Assembly: GCF_000142905.1 (NCBI RefSeq)
Contig: NW_013657661.1
Location: 423,752-487,751 of the forward strand
Reading direction: 5' to 3'
DNA: 64,000 nt
Origin: Thecamonas trahens ATCC 50062
Lineage: Eukaryota > Apusozoa > Apusomonadida > Apusomonadidae
In this document: in pieces, positions 55,954-64,000 of the stretch
Layout: every line of letters starts with the position of its first letter
How positions within the stretch are numbered: the first letter of the stretch is position 1
Made by a program: the position numbers and the translations under genes
The notes under the pieces: generated by a model
Told to the model about the DNA's origin: nothing
What the model saw: only the letters and a program-made list of their open reading frames with translations
Databases searched by the model: none

Positions 55954-57629
55954 TCATTCCCCCCAATCAAACGCTTCAGCTCGCATCCCCACCAGCCAAT
56001 CGTGAACAACATTGCCGGCATCGATCATGTACACCTCTCGGGCGCCGGCATCGCGGAGGCGGCGCGAGTGCTGCCGGAGCAGTGGCGTAAGGACTGTCTT
56101 GGTAGCCTCGTCCATGACGACGCCAAAGGCGGAAGGCGCGTCGTCTGCCGCAAGCGCGCGTGCGGCTGCTGCGACAACGTCGGCGGCCGGGGCCAGCCAT
56201 GCCCACCGCGTCGCGCACTCCCACAGCACAGCCAGGACAGCAATGCGCTCACCAGTGAGCCAGACAAACGGTGGCAGGTCTTGCCGCCGCCCGCCGGCCT
56301 GAAATGGGCCGATCGCGCGTTCTTCTGTGCGTTGGCCAGCTGGCCCACAGCTCGGATGCCGGTCACGTCGGAGTAAAGCACATTGGCGGCGCCGACGAGC
56401 GCGTTCCATGCTGCGGTAGCTGCCTCAACCTCGAGCCAGTCGGCCATGAAAGGAGCAAGCGGATTTTCCGGAGAGCAACCGCCACTGCTCGCCGCCACCA
56501 CCCCGATGAGCCACGGCACGCTCTGCTCGACAACGCCCTTGGCAAACGCGCCGATCTCCATGGCGCCGTCAGCAAGCTTCAGCGGCTCACCCCGGAGCAT
56601 CGCCGCGGGAGAGGCCTGGACAAGCTCCAGCGATCGACCGTCGGCAGTGGCAACGGTCGCCACTCGTCCGATGGTGCCGGGCCCGCGGCCGGCTGCGGAC
56701 ATGGTTGCGTCGCTGAAGCCGTGCGAGATCCTCGTCGCCACGACCCACTCGGCCAGCCATGTGTCCAGCTCGTCCGGCAGGCCGGCACTCTGCAGCCCGT
56801 CATCACACTCAGGGCCAAGCCAGGCCGTGGCCTCATCGACCATGCTCCGGATCCGAGCCCGGGCGAGGTCAAGCGGCACGTCACCACTGCGGATGCCGGC
56901 GGCAAAGAGCTGTGCCGGCGAGGATGTCGGGAGGAAGACGGTGAGCTCGCCGGTGTCTGCCACCGAGAGCGCACGCGCCATCAGCGCGGCCTGTACGTAG
57001 AGCTTCTTGCGGAGCATGTCACGGAGGCCGTCGGCCTTGGGCCCGGGTTCGGTCACGGCCAGCTTGGCAAAGAGGGCGTCGGTCTGAGCCGCGCCGCGGC
57101 GGCCGAGCGCCTCGGAGACGCACTTGGCGACGACGGCACGGCCACCGTCGCCACGAAGGAGAAGCTCGCTCCGCCTGGCGGCCAGGGCGGCAAAGGGTGG
57201 GCTTGTGCGGACGACCATGGCCGGGACCTGGAAGAGCGGCTCGAGCGCATGCATGTCGGCGGAGCGGGCGAGGTCGGCAAAGGCAGCCACGTCGTACACC
57301 ACGTAGTCGGCGATCTGGTCCGGCAGCGCATGGTGGACGGTGGGGAGCGGGGCATCGACGCCCCAATGGCTCTCAGCTTCAAAGGCAGCAACCATGACCA
57401 TGTCGGCGTCCGACTCGGGCAGGGCCACGTTGTATCCGCGCGATCCGAGGAGGCAGGCAAAGAGGACGGACCCGATCTTCGCCTCCACAGCCTCGACCAT
57501 CCGTTGCCCGCTCTCCATCGCCGCATCTTCGCCTTGCCCCACCGCCAGAAACTCGTCTGCCACAATCGGATCAGCGAGCGTGTTGGCAGGCACCCGTCCT
57601 CGCCGTCGGCCGCCTCGGCTGTCGGCCAT
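55954..57629 (-). CDS. nucleotidyltransferase of the RlaP (RNA-repair pol-beta-like) family
   Basis: The corrected protein is 558 aa. It carries the family signature LLGSRGYNVALPESDADMVM near residue 60, followed by DYVVYDVAAFADLARSADMH and ALEPLF. This matches the RlaP/COG3541 pattern of GSRxYG, SDxD, then D-x2-x-Y-D-hydrophobic. Such enzymes are predicted to add nucleotides to RNA or to act in RNA repair, mainly known from bacteria and phages. The two Asp of SDAD are presumed metal ligands. The rest is helical with no second domain recognised. One base is missing near CCC 56290-56292; restoring it replaces a frayed end with DLPPFVWLTGERIAVLAVLW and the stop at 55954. The start is MADSRGGRR. 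Confidence 0.7.
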
Positions 57630-57793
57630 GCCGATGGATGGCTGCGACTTGAGCACGAGACAAGTACAATCAGTTCCAACTCTCGATACACAGAAAGGCA
57701 GCGTGATTGGAGATGGATGCCAGGGGTGTGGCGTGTGAGCGATGGGCCCACTCGTTCGCGATCGGTAACAGTGCGCAGCATCTGTCTCGTAAC

Positions 57794-58439
57794 ATGGCCA
57801 AGAGCAGCCGCAAGCGCCAGCGCTCGGTCTCGCCCGAGTCCAACCGAAGTGAGAAGCGGGCCCGCGGGCTTGAGAGTAGCAAGGGCAAGAGCAAGGACAA
57901 GGACAAGAGCAAGAGCAAGAGCAAGCTGAAGAGCAAGGCCAAGTCAAAGTCGAAAAGAAGGATAAGAATGAGCATGGTGCCGCTGAGAAGACCGTCGAGC
58001 TGGCCAAGGATGGGAGCCAGGATGGATCCTCGGCGGCGGCTGCGGCGGGCAAGGATGCGATGGCGGGGACGTTGGCCAAGGCTGACGCTGATGTGATCGG
58101 GGGCGATGAGAAGGCCAAGAGCAAGGGCAAGAGCAAGGGGAAGAGCAAGGACAAGAGCAAGGGAAGGACAAGAGCAAGGGGAAGGTGGCGGCGCCAGTCG
58201 AGGTGGCGGCGCCAGTCGAGGTGGCGGCGCCAGTCGAGGTGAAGGAGGAGGCTGAGACGGCGGGCAAGGCGGGCAAGGCGGGCAAGGCGGGCAAGGCAAA
58301 GAAGGCAAAGAAGGCGAAGAAGGGGAAAAAGGGGAAGAAGGGGAAGAAAAAGGCAAAGTCGCCGACTCCTCCTCCGCCGCCGCCGTCATCATCGTCATCG
58401 TCATCGTCGTCATCGTCGTCATCATCGTCATCGTCATCA

Positions 58440-58472
<33 letters not shown>

Positions 58473-58871
58473 TCGTCATCGTCCTCGTCCTCGTCCTCGT
58501 CCTCGTTGTCATCAAGCTCAGACAAGGCCGTGGTCGACAACAAGGCGCGGGCAGCAATGTCCAAGGACGAGAAGCGAAAGCTGTTGTGGGGTGGGAAGAA
58601 GAAGACGGCAGAGAAGACGGCAGCAGCGTGGGCGTCGTCATCGGCGCTGTCAGGCGATCGCAAGGCGCGTTTCCTCTCGCTGCTCGGTGCCGGCAAGTCT
58701 GCAGCACAGGCAAAGGCCGACAAGGCTGCGCAGCGCAAAGCGGCTGGCAAGGTGCTTAACTCTGGTGAGCAGGATCGCCTGTTCAACAACCTCCAATCAA
58801 CCTTTGAGGACGGGCTCAACCGTCGTCTCAACCCCAAGCTCCGCGGTAAGGGCCTTGGTCATCGTGGCTGA
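57794..58871 (+). CDS. Lys/Ser-rich nuclear protein with SMAP/KNOP1-like C-terminus
   Basis: The corrected protein is 359 aa with bases added in AAAA (57953-57956) and GGG (58161-58163). The N-terminus is basic (MAKSSRKRQRSVSPES) with KSKDKDKSKSK tracts. Three APVEVA repeats and a GKAGKAKKAKK tract follow, then about 50 consecutive Ser (58386-58515). The C-terminus (about 310-359) has RKARFLSLLGAGK and ends LRGKGLGHRG, reminiscent of the SMAP/KNOP1 domain (F..LMG..K to GLG). Nucleolar localisation is inferred from the Lys-rich tract. It starts 165 bp from the divergent RlaP-like gene. The family call is tentative. Confidence 0.6.
58386..58515 (+). repeat. Ser-encoding TCA/TCG trinucleotide array
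   Basis: About 43 consecutive TCN codons (mainly TCATCG and TCGTCG, ending TCCTCG) encode poly-Ser. The opposite strand reads poly-Asp in the corresponding frame. Confidence 0.9.
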
Positions 58872-59273
58872 GACACGATGCCGGCTTAAAGACCATCATC
58901 GCACCAATAGATGCGCGGCCTCGCCAATCACATGCCCACCGCAGCCACACAGATTCACACCCTTCACACCATCAACCATACACCTATCCCCATCCTCCCC
59001 AAACACGCCTATCAACTCCGATCGGCCGCCTTCCACCCCGCCCATACCCCCATCCACCTCCATGCACCCCTCCCGTCCGCCTGCATCCGCCCCAATCATC
59101 CATTCTGCCGGACTGATGGCGTGCCCACGTTCGGCGAGCAGAACACCGATGGCGACGAGTCGCTCACCGTCAGCCACTCGGTCCCTCTCACCCGCCCACC
59201 CCCACTCCACCCAGCCACCCTCCCCCCACCCCCTCCCCCCCCCCTTCTTCTCCTTACCCAACCTGGTCTGACC
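58872..59273. other. spacer upstream of the TTC39-like gene
   Basis: The 402-bp spacer is C-rich with few G runs on the plus strand and ends in a C-rich/pyrimidine tract before ACCATGG at 59274. No gene is seen. The tract is probably the promoter and 5' UTR of the plus-strand gene. Confidence 0.6.
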
Positions 59274-59512
59274 ATGGCATGCGGCGAGGAAGAGATGACG
59301 GATGTGTGTGGGACACTCCATGGCTTTCTATCTCGCCACGAGCTCCTCCTTGGCATCACCGCCATGTGGAACGGTCGCATGGCCGAGGCCGAAACCGTCT
59401 TTGCTTCAGCTGCCGATACCGATCCCCGAGCTGCCTATCACTGGGCAGAGGTATGTGGGCTGTGAGAGAGGAAGGCTCGGGAGGAGAGAGAGAGGGAGAG
59501 GGGGGGGGGGGG

Positions 59513-59546
<34 letters not shown>

Positions 59547-61240
59547 CATGGATCTGTGTTTGTGTGTGGGGTTCTCGCCATCATCGCCATCATCACCATC
59601 GCCACCCCCAGTGCTCCGCCCTCACAGCTTTCCTCACAGAGGATCCGGACGACCTCGCAGCAGCATTTGCTCGCCTCGACGCCGCTGCTGCCACTGCCTC
59701 CGCCACTGCCGCGGCAACCTCACCGCCGTCCAAGATCAAACGGATGCTCGGCCTGGGCTCTTCGCCGCCGCCGCCGCTGCAAACATCGTCTGCTGCTGCG
59801 GCGAGCCCGGACCAGCTCGCTGCCGCTGCTCTTGTTGCCCGAGTCATCTACGCTGAAGTCGGACTCATCTACGGCTTCCTCCACCTCCGCGCCGGCTCGT
59901 ATGTCAAGGGCTCGTACCGCCTGCGCAAGGCCTGGAAGGCGTTCTCGGCCCTTGTCCGCGAGCTGGCCCCTTGTGCTGCCTCGCTTGACCCTTACATCAC
60001 CTCGTCCATCGCCCTCGGCTCCGGCATGTTTCTCTTCTTCATCTCGCTCACTCCGCCCAAGTTTCTCTGGCTCGTCTCGTTTGTCGGATTCGAAGCCGAC
60101 CGTGAGCGCGGGCTCGACTCGCTCCGGTCGGCCATGCTCGACCCACGCGGGCAGCGCGCACCCATGGCGCTCTTGTTTCTCATCTGGGTCGAGATGTTTT
60201 TCTGCGAGCGCCTTGACGACGCCGAGGCCCTCGTCACCGCCGCTCTTGACGTCTATCCACATGGCATGCTCTTCGCCTACCTCCGCGGATACATGTTTCG
60301 CAAGCGCGGCGCTCTCGACGCTGCCGCCGCTGACTTTGATGCTGTCATTGCCGCCTCCCGTCGAGAGCTCCCGCAGCTTGCCCTCGCCGCCATGTACGAG
60401 CGCGGCTCAGTCCTCTACATGGCCGAGCGCTGGGCTGACGCTGCAGCCGTCCTCTCTGACTTTGTTGACGCCAACCGCGCACCCTCGTTTCAGGCCTACG
60501 CCACCCTCGAGCTCGCTTACGCCCGCCACTTTGCCGGCGAGAGCCCCCACGACATTGCCCCGCTCCTCGACGACATGCCGTCACGCGTCCGCAAGCACTA
60601 TACCTTCGACCAGTTTGCCGCCCGCAAGGCTGCAGAGTACGCCGCCAACAACGGCATCTCCCCCACAGAATCCTGCCTCATCCAGGCCTTTAACCGCAAC
60701 GACGCCTCCAATCCCACCGGCGCCCTCGAGCTCCTCGCCACACTTGCATCGCCGGACGCTAGTACGCCCGTCGCCGCCGGCCTCGACGAGCATGCTCTCG
60801 CCCTCCTCGACCTCTGCGACGATGACGACGTCGGCGGCACCGTCACCACGCTTCCTCCCAACTCGCCACCGCCGCTCTGTGGCATGTTCCACTACGCCGC
60901 CGGCAAGGCCCACGCGGCGCTTGGCGCGCGACGGCTCGCGCTGGTTCACCTGCTTGCTGTTGACGCCCTCGAGCACGAGCTCGGCCACGAGTTTTTCCTC
61001 CTCCCGCACGCCCTCACCGAGGTTGGCGACATCCTCATGGCGCTCAACGCCGTCGACGACGCGCGCCGCGTCCTCGCCCGTGCAAAATCGTTCTCTGAGT
61101 ACGACTTTGACAAGCCGCTCATCCGCCGCATCACCCGCATGCTCGACATCCTCTCCGGTACTTCGACTCCGAGCTCGCGTACTCCGCTCCCCGACACCGC
61201 TGCCTGGACGAGCTATCTCGACTCGCTCAGCGCCGCCTGA
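59274..61240 (+). CDS. TPR-type protein, TTC39/IML2 family
   Basis: Exon 1 is 59274-59450 (59 codons), the intron is 59451-59611, and exon 2 is 59612-61240; the protein is 601 aa. The core contains SSIALGSGMFLFFISLTPPK followed by FLWLVSFVGFEADRERGLDS, the hallmark of TTC39/IML2 (G..LF...SLLPP....L..VGF.G.RE.GL), and helical TPR-like repeats follow. TTC39/IML2 proteins associate with mitochondria and lipid droplets; IML2 clears inclusion bodies in yeast. No membrane anchor stands out beyond the hydrophobic core segment. The ATG is in ACCATGG context. REV1 runs toward it on the other strand. Confidence 0.82.
59451..59611 (+). other. intron of the TTC39-like gene
   Basis: The 161-nt intron has donor GTATGT after GCAGAG, acceptor CCCCCAG before TGCTCCGCC, phase 0. 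It contains a run of about 16 G (59500-59515) flanked by (GA)n repeats. Removal joins YHWAE to CSALTAFL. Confidence 0.85.
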
Positions 61241-64000
61241 TCCTTCCGCCATACCTTTTTCCGTGGCGTGATTCAGCGCGGCGCTCGCCGCCGCAGCGGC
61301 TGCTTCCGCCACCACAGTGCTCGCTCGAAGCTCGGCAACCACCGTCGCCGCTGTCGCCAGCTGCAGGTCGGCCACAAGGCACTTCACAAGCGTGCTTAGC
61401 CGCTCTGCCTGGGCCTCCGCACTCGGTGCCGCTGTCTCCAGCCACTCGCCCACGCTCTCGATGATTGTCGCAGTCGACGCGGCTGTAAAGTCGCCAGCTG
61501 CAGGACGCGGCAGCCGTGGCGCTACCTCGCCCGCGGCATGACACGCTCCACCTACCCTCCCGTCCTCGGCGCTGACAAGCAGGTGCCGTCGCCGCGCCGC
61601 ACGCCCACCTTCTGCTTGCGATGGATGAAAGATTTGTGAGAGCGACGGTGCTCCTCCGCGCTGCCGCTTGCGGCCGCCGTCGCACCTGCCGCTCTTGCGC
61701 GGCGACGTCCGCTTCAGGTCGGCCTCCACTTCGCGCCGCAGCTGGCTGGGGAGTGCGGCCAGGAACTCCGGATCCACTCCGTCGTCGCGCCCACTCCCCT
61801 CGTCGCTACTACCTCTGGTCTGCGGCGGCGGCGAGACAAAGTCGTCATCGTCGGACCCGCTCGCGCCGTCCAGTACAATGACCATCGGTGCTGGCTTTGT
61901 CTTGGCCGCCGACGCAGGCCGGGACGGCAGTGTCGGGCGTGCCATCTGCGTCAGTGTCCCGCGCCCAGCATCGCGCTTCCGCTCCGCCAGCCGTCGCCGG
62001 TACACAATCTCGAGCTCCCGCCGAGTCTCGGCCGGCAGCTCGGCGATCACGCTCGGGTCCAGCTGTGAAAAGGTCGGCAACTCGACAGTTCCCTCGGCGC
62101 CCCGTCCGCCCACACCCGTCACCGCTGGCGGGTGCCACTCGGCTGAGAGCGTGGTCTGCGAGTCAATCGCCGCCGGTTGGAGCGCTGGACGTCGCTCACT
62201 TTCCACCTCGGACAGTCGTGTCAATGCAATGCCAACGCCGCGGACGGTGGTCGCCTCGAACCCAAGACCGCGGTAGAGCGTGAGTGCGGCGTCGGCCAGG
62301 GCGACGGCATCGCTAGACGGCGGCGCCAGCGTCGTCGACCGCGAGAACGAGTTGACCTTCCCGTGGCCAAGAAACTTGGATGCCTCTGCTGGCGCGTCCG
62401 GATGCCGCTGTTTGATCTTGAGCGTCAGCGTGGCGCCGACCATGGCCGCCTCGACCGCCCGCCGCCCCACCTCTCCCGCCAGTTCGCGCACAAACTGCTC
62501 GGCACCCGTGGCGTCTGTAAACCGGACACCCCACGAGATCTCTGTCCCGATCGACTTGCGTGGGCCTGGAAGCGTTACCGTCCCGCTGTCGAGCCCACGG
62601 ACTGTGTCGTATAGCTTGGCGCCGACCGAGCCGCCGAGAAGCGCCTGCAGGCGCGCTCGCGGCTGCGCCCGGCACTCGGCGCAGCTCGTGATCCCGGCCT
62701 TGGCCAACTTACGTACGGTCTTGTACCCGACGCCAGGCAGCTTGCGGAGCGGCAGCGCGTCAATCTCAAACGTCGCGTGCTCGTGCGAGAGAAACCGAAA
62801 GCCGTCCGGCTTGGCCAGCGACGTCGCAATCCGAGCCAGGAGCATGTTCGGCCCAGCTCCGATCGACGCGGTACAACCCGAGAGCTCGTGGATCTGAGCC
62901 CGCATCTCGCTCGCCAGTTCCGCCGGCTGGCCTAGCCCAGTCATGTCTAGGTACGCCTCGTCGACCGAGACAGCCTGCACCTTGTCCGAGAACGCCACAA
63001 AGACCCGGTACAGCGCCTTGGAGACGGCGGCGTACTTGTCAAACTCGTAAGGCACAACAACCAGATCCGGCACCTTGCGCCGCGCCGCGCCCATGAACAT
63101 ACCGTTAGAGATGCCGCGTGCGCGCGCCGCGTACGAAGCACACGCAATGTCCGACTTGGACTCGACGCTACCGTTGAGCGCGTGCGCCACCACCACCGGC
63201 GCGTTGGCCAGATGCGGCCGATCCCGCAGCGCCACCGAAGCAAAGAAGCAGTCCATGTCGACGTGGAAGATGACTTGCCTCGCACCGGCTTCCCGCGCCA
63301 GCGGCTGCGACGTCGAGTACCGCTCCGCCAGCGCCTTGCGGAGAAACTCCTGCGACGCCATCCGTGACGTCGAGATAAAGTGCAGCCTCGAGTTGGAGTA
63401 GAACTTTTGCACAAAGTCGCCCCCTCCCAACGTAGTCAGCCGGGCGAGGCCCGGATCAATCGGCTCGTCCTTGCTCCGGCGCATGCCGAGTCCATCCAGA
63501 TCAGGATGAGCTTGTTCGACATCCGCGGCGCCAGCCGCTCCCGCCGCGCGACGAGTAAGCGCGTCGCCGGCCGTTGTCCGCCGATCGAGCTCGGGCGCAA
63601 TTGCCAGCGACTCGCCAGCCGCGGTGGCCAGGCCCAGCGACTCTGCTAGCGACTGCTGCCCCGCCATCGACTTGTAGGCATTAGCAAAGAGCAGATACCG
63701 CTCGACGGCAAGTTGCTTGCCAGCAGCAATCGAGTCGACAATCCACTGCGGATGAACAATGACGTCCGATGCCGGACCAAACTTGATCTTGGCATCCGGC
63801 AGAGTGGTGGCGATGATGTGGGTGACCGAAGACCGATGAAGCTGGAACTCGTACCGTCCGCCGTGCTGCAGCATGTATCTCCGCAGCGTCATGGCTGATG
63901 GTGTTGTGTAGCCATTGACATAGATGGTGACGCCGTCAAAGATGGACGAGACCTGCGCCACCCCGCCACCATTCGCCGCCCTCTCCGCATCGTATTGAGC
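61227..64000 (-). CDS. REV1: REV1 deoxycytidyl transferase (Y-family), N-terminus beyond the window
   Basis: This gene is partial at its 5' end; the frame is open to base 64000. The BRCT domain reads IFDGVTIYVNGYTTPSA followed by THIIATTLPDAKIK. The palm has FHVDMDCFFASVALRDRP and the carboxylate pair in SVDEAYLDMT. A little finger follows. Two UBM-like motifs appear (SQLDPSVIAELPAETRRELE and DPEFLAALPSQLRREVE), then a C-terminal helical region (LVKCLVADLQLATAATVVAE) like the REV1 polymerase-scaffolding domain. REV1 inserts dCMP opposite lesions and recruits pol eta and pol zeta. The 3' limit is unresolved: the frame stays open past 61241 into the antisense of TTC39, and a one-base shift would end it at 61227. 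Together with POLH this is the second Y-family polymerase in the window. Confidence 0.88.

Noticed and set aside
56271..57929. 552-codon plus-strand frame opposite the RlaP-like gene
   Set aside because: No conserved motif, whereas the minus strand shows GSRGY...SDAD and family order.
1..64000. tRNA, rRNA or snRNA genes
   Set aside because: I looked for tRNA B-box-like GTTCGA motifs with clover-leaf context and for U-snRNA core sequences; the few matches are inside coding regions or lack the arms.

Overview
The window is a piece of a compact, GC-rich nuclear genome from a single-celled eukaryote. It is not bacterial. The genes encode a mitochondrial i-AAA protease with a presequence, VPS18, REV1 and polymerase eta, TSR2, NOL6, NSUN2 and GNL1. 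At least three genes have short GT-AG introns (about 85-160 nt). Starts often sit in ACCATGG or GCCATGG contexts. Base composition, intron style and a paxillin-like LD-motif protein would fit a flagellated heterotrophic protist such as an apusomonad (Thecamonas-like). That placement is inference, not something read from a marker gene.

Layout: 209-3147 TOG/HEAT protein (+); 3165-5675 LD-motif helical protein (-); 5678-6826 beta-propeller protein (-); 7021-10628 NOL6 (-); an assembly gap at 10779-10918 beside an odd AT-richer island; 11427-13555 NSUN2 (+); 13592-16412 VPS18 (-); 17308-19170 ANKRD13-like (+); 19148-23926 large multidomain membrane protein (-); 24129-25145 CCCH protein (-); 25994-33777 giant ankyrin/coiled-coil/ankyrin protein (+); 33825-36010 YME1-like protease (-); a 37-bp minisatellite; 36654-38426 polymerase eta (+); 38658-40990 GNL1 (+); 41006-41614 TSR2 (-); 42135-43079 MPPED-like phosphoesterase (+); 43438-45806 SR-like/helical protein (+); 45826-48348 triple-PAS kinase (-); 49355-50962 GPATCH1-like (+); 50983-53349 polytopic membrane protein (-); 53521-54909 cysteine-rich receptor-like protein (-); 55954-57629 RlaP-type nucleotidyltransferase (-); 57794-58871 Lys/Ser-rich SMAP-like protein (+); 59274-61240 TTC39/IML2-like (+); and REV1 (-), cut by the right edge.

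The genes do not form a pathway cluster, but themes recur. Ribosome and RNA biogenesis is represented by NOL6, NSUN2, GNL1, TSR2, GPATCH1-like and perhaps the RlaP-like protein. Translesion synthesis is represented by POLH and REV1, endomembrane traffic by VPS18 and ANKRD13, and cilia/adhesion by the TOG and LD-motif proteins. Convergent neighbours usually lie less than 50 bp apart. Long G or C runs and microsatellites occur in spacers and introns.

A technical caveat governs many calls. Seventeen positions in twelve genes need one extra base to keep the protein in frame, and one position needs one base fewer. Nearly all are in homopolymers, which looks like systematic under-calling in the sequence rather than pseudogenes. 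Where such a frameshift is inferred, the entry says so. After correction the lengths come out as whole codons and match the families. No tRNA, rRNA, CRISPR array or intact transposon was recognised.
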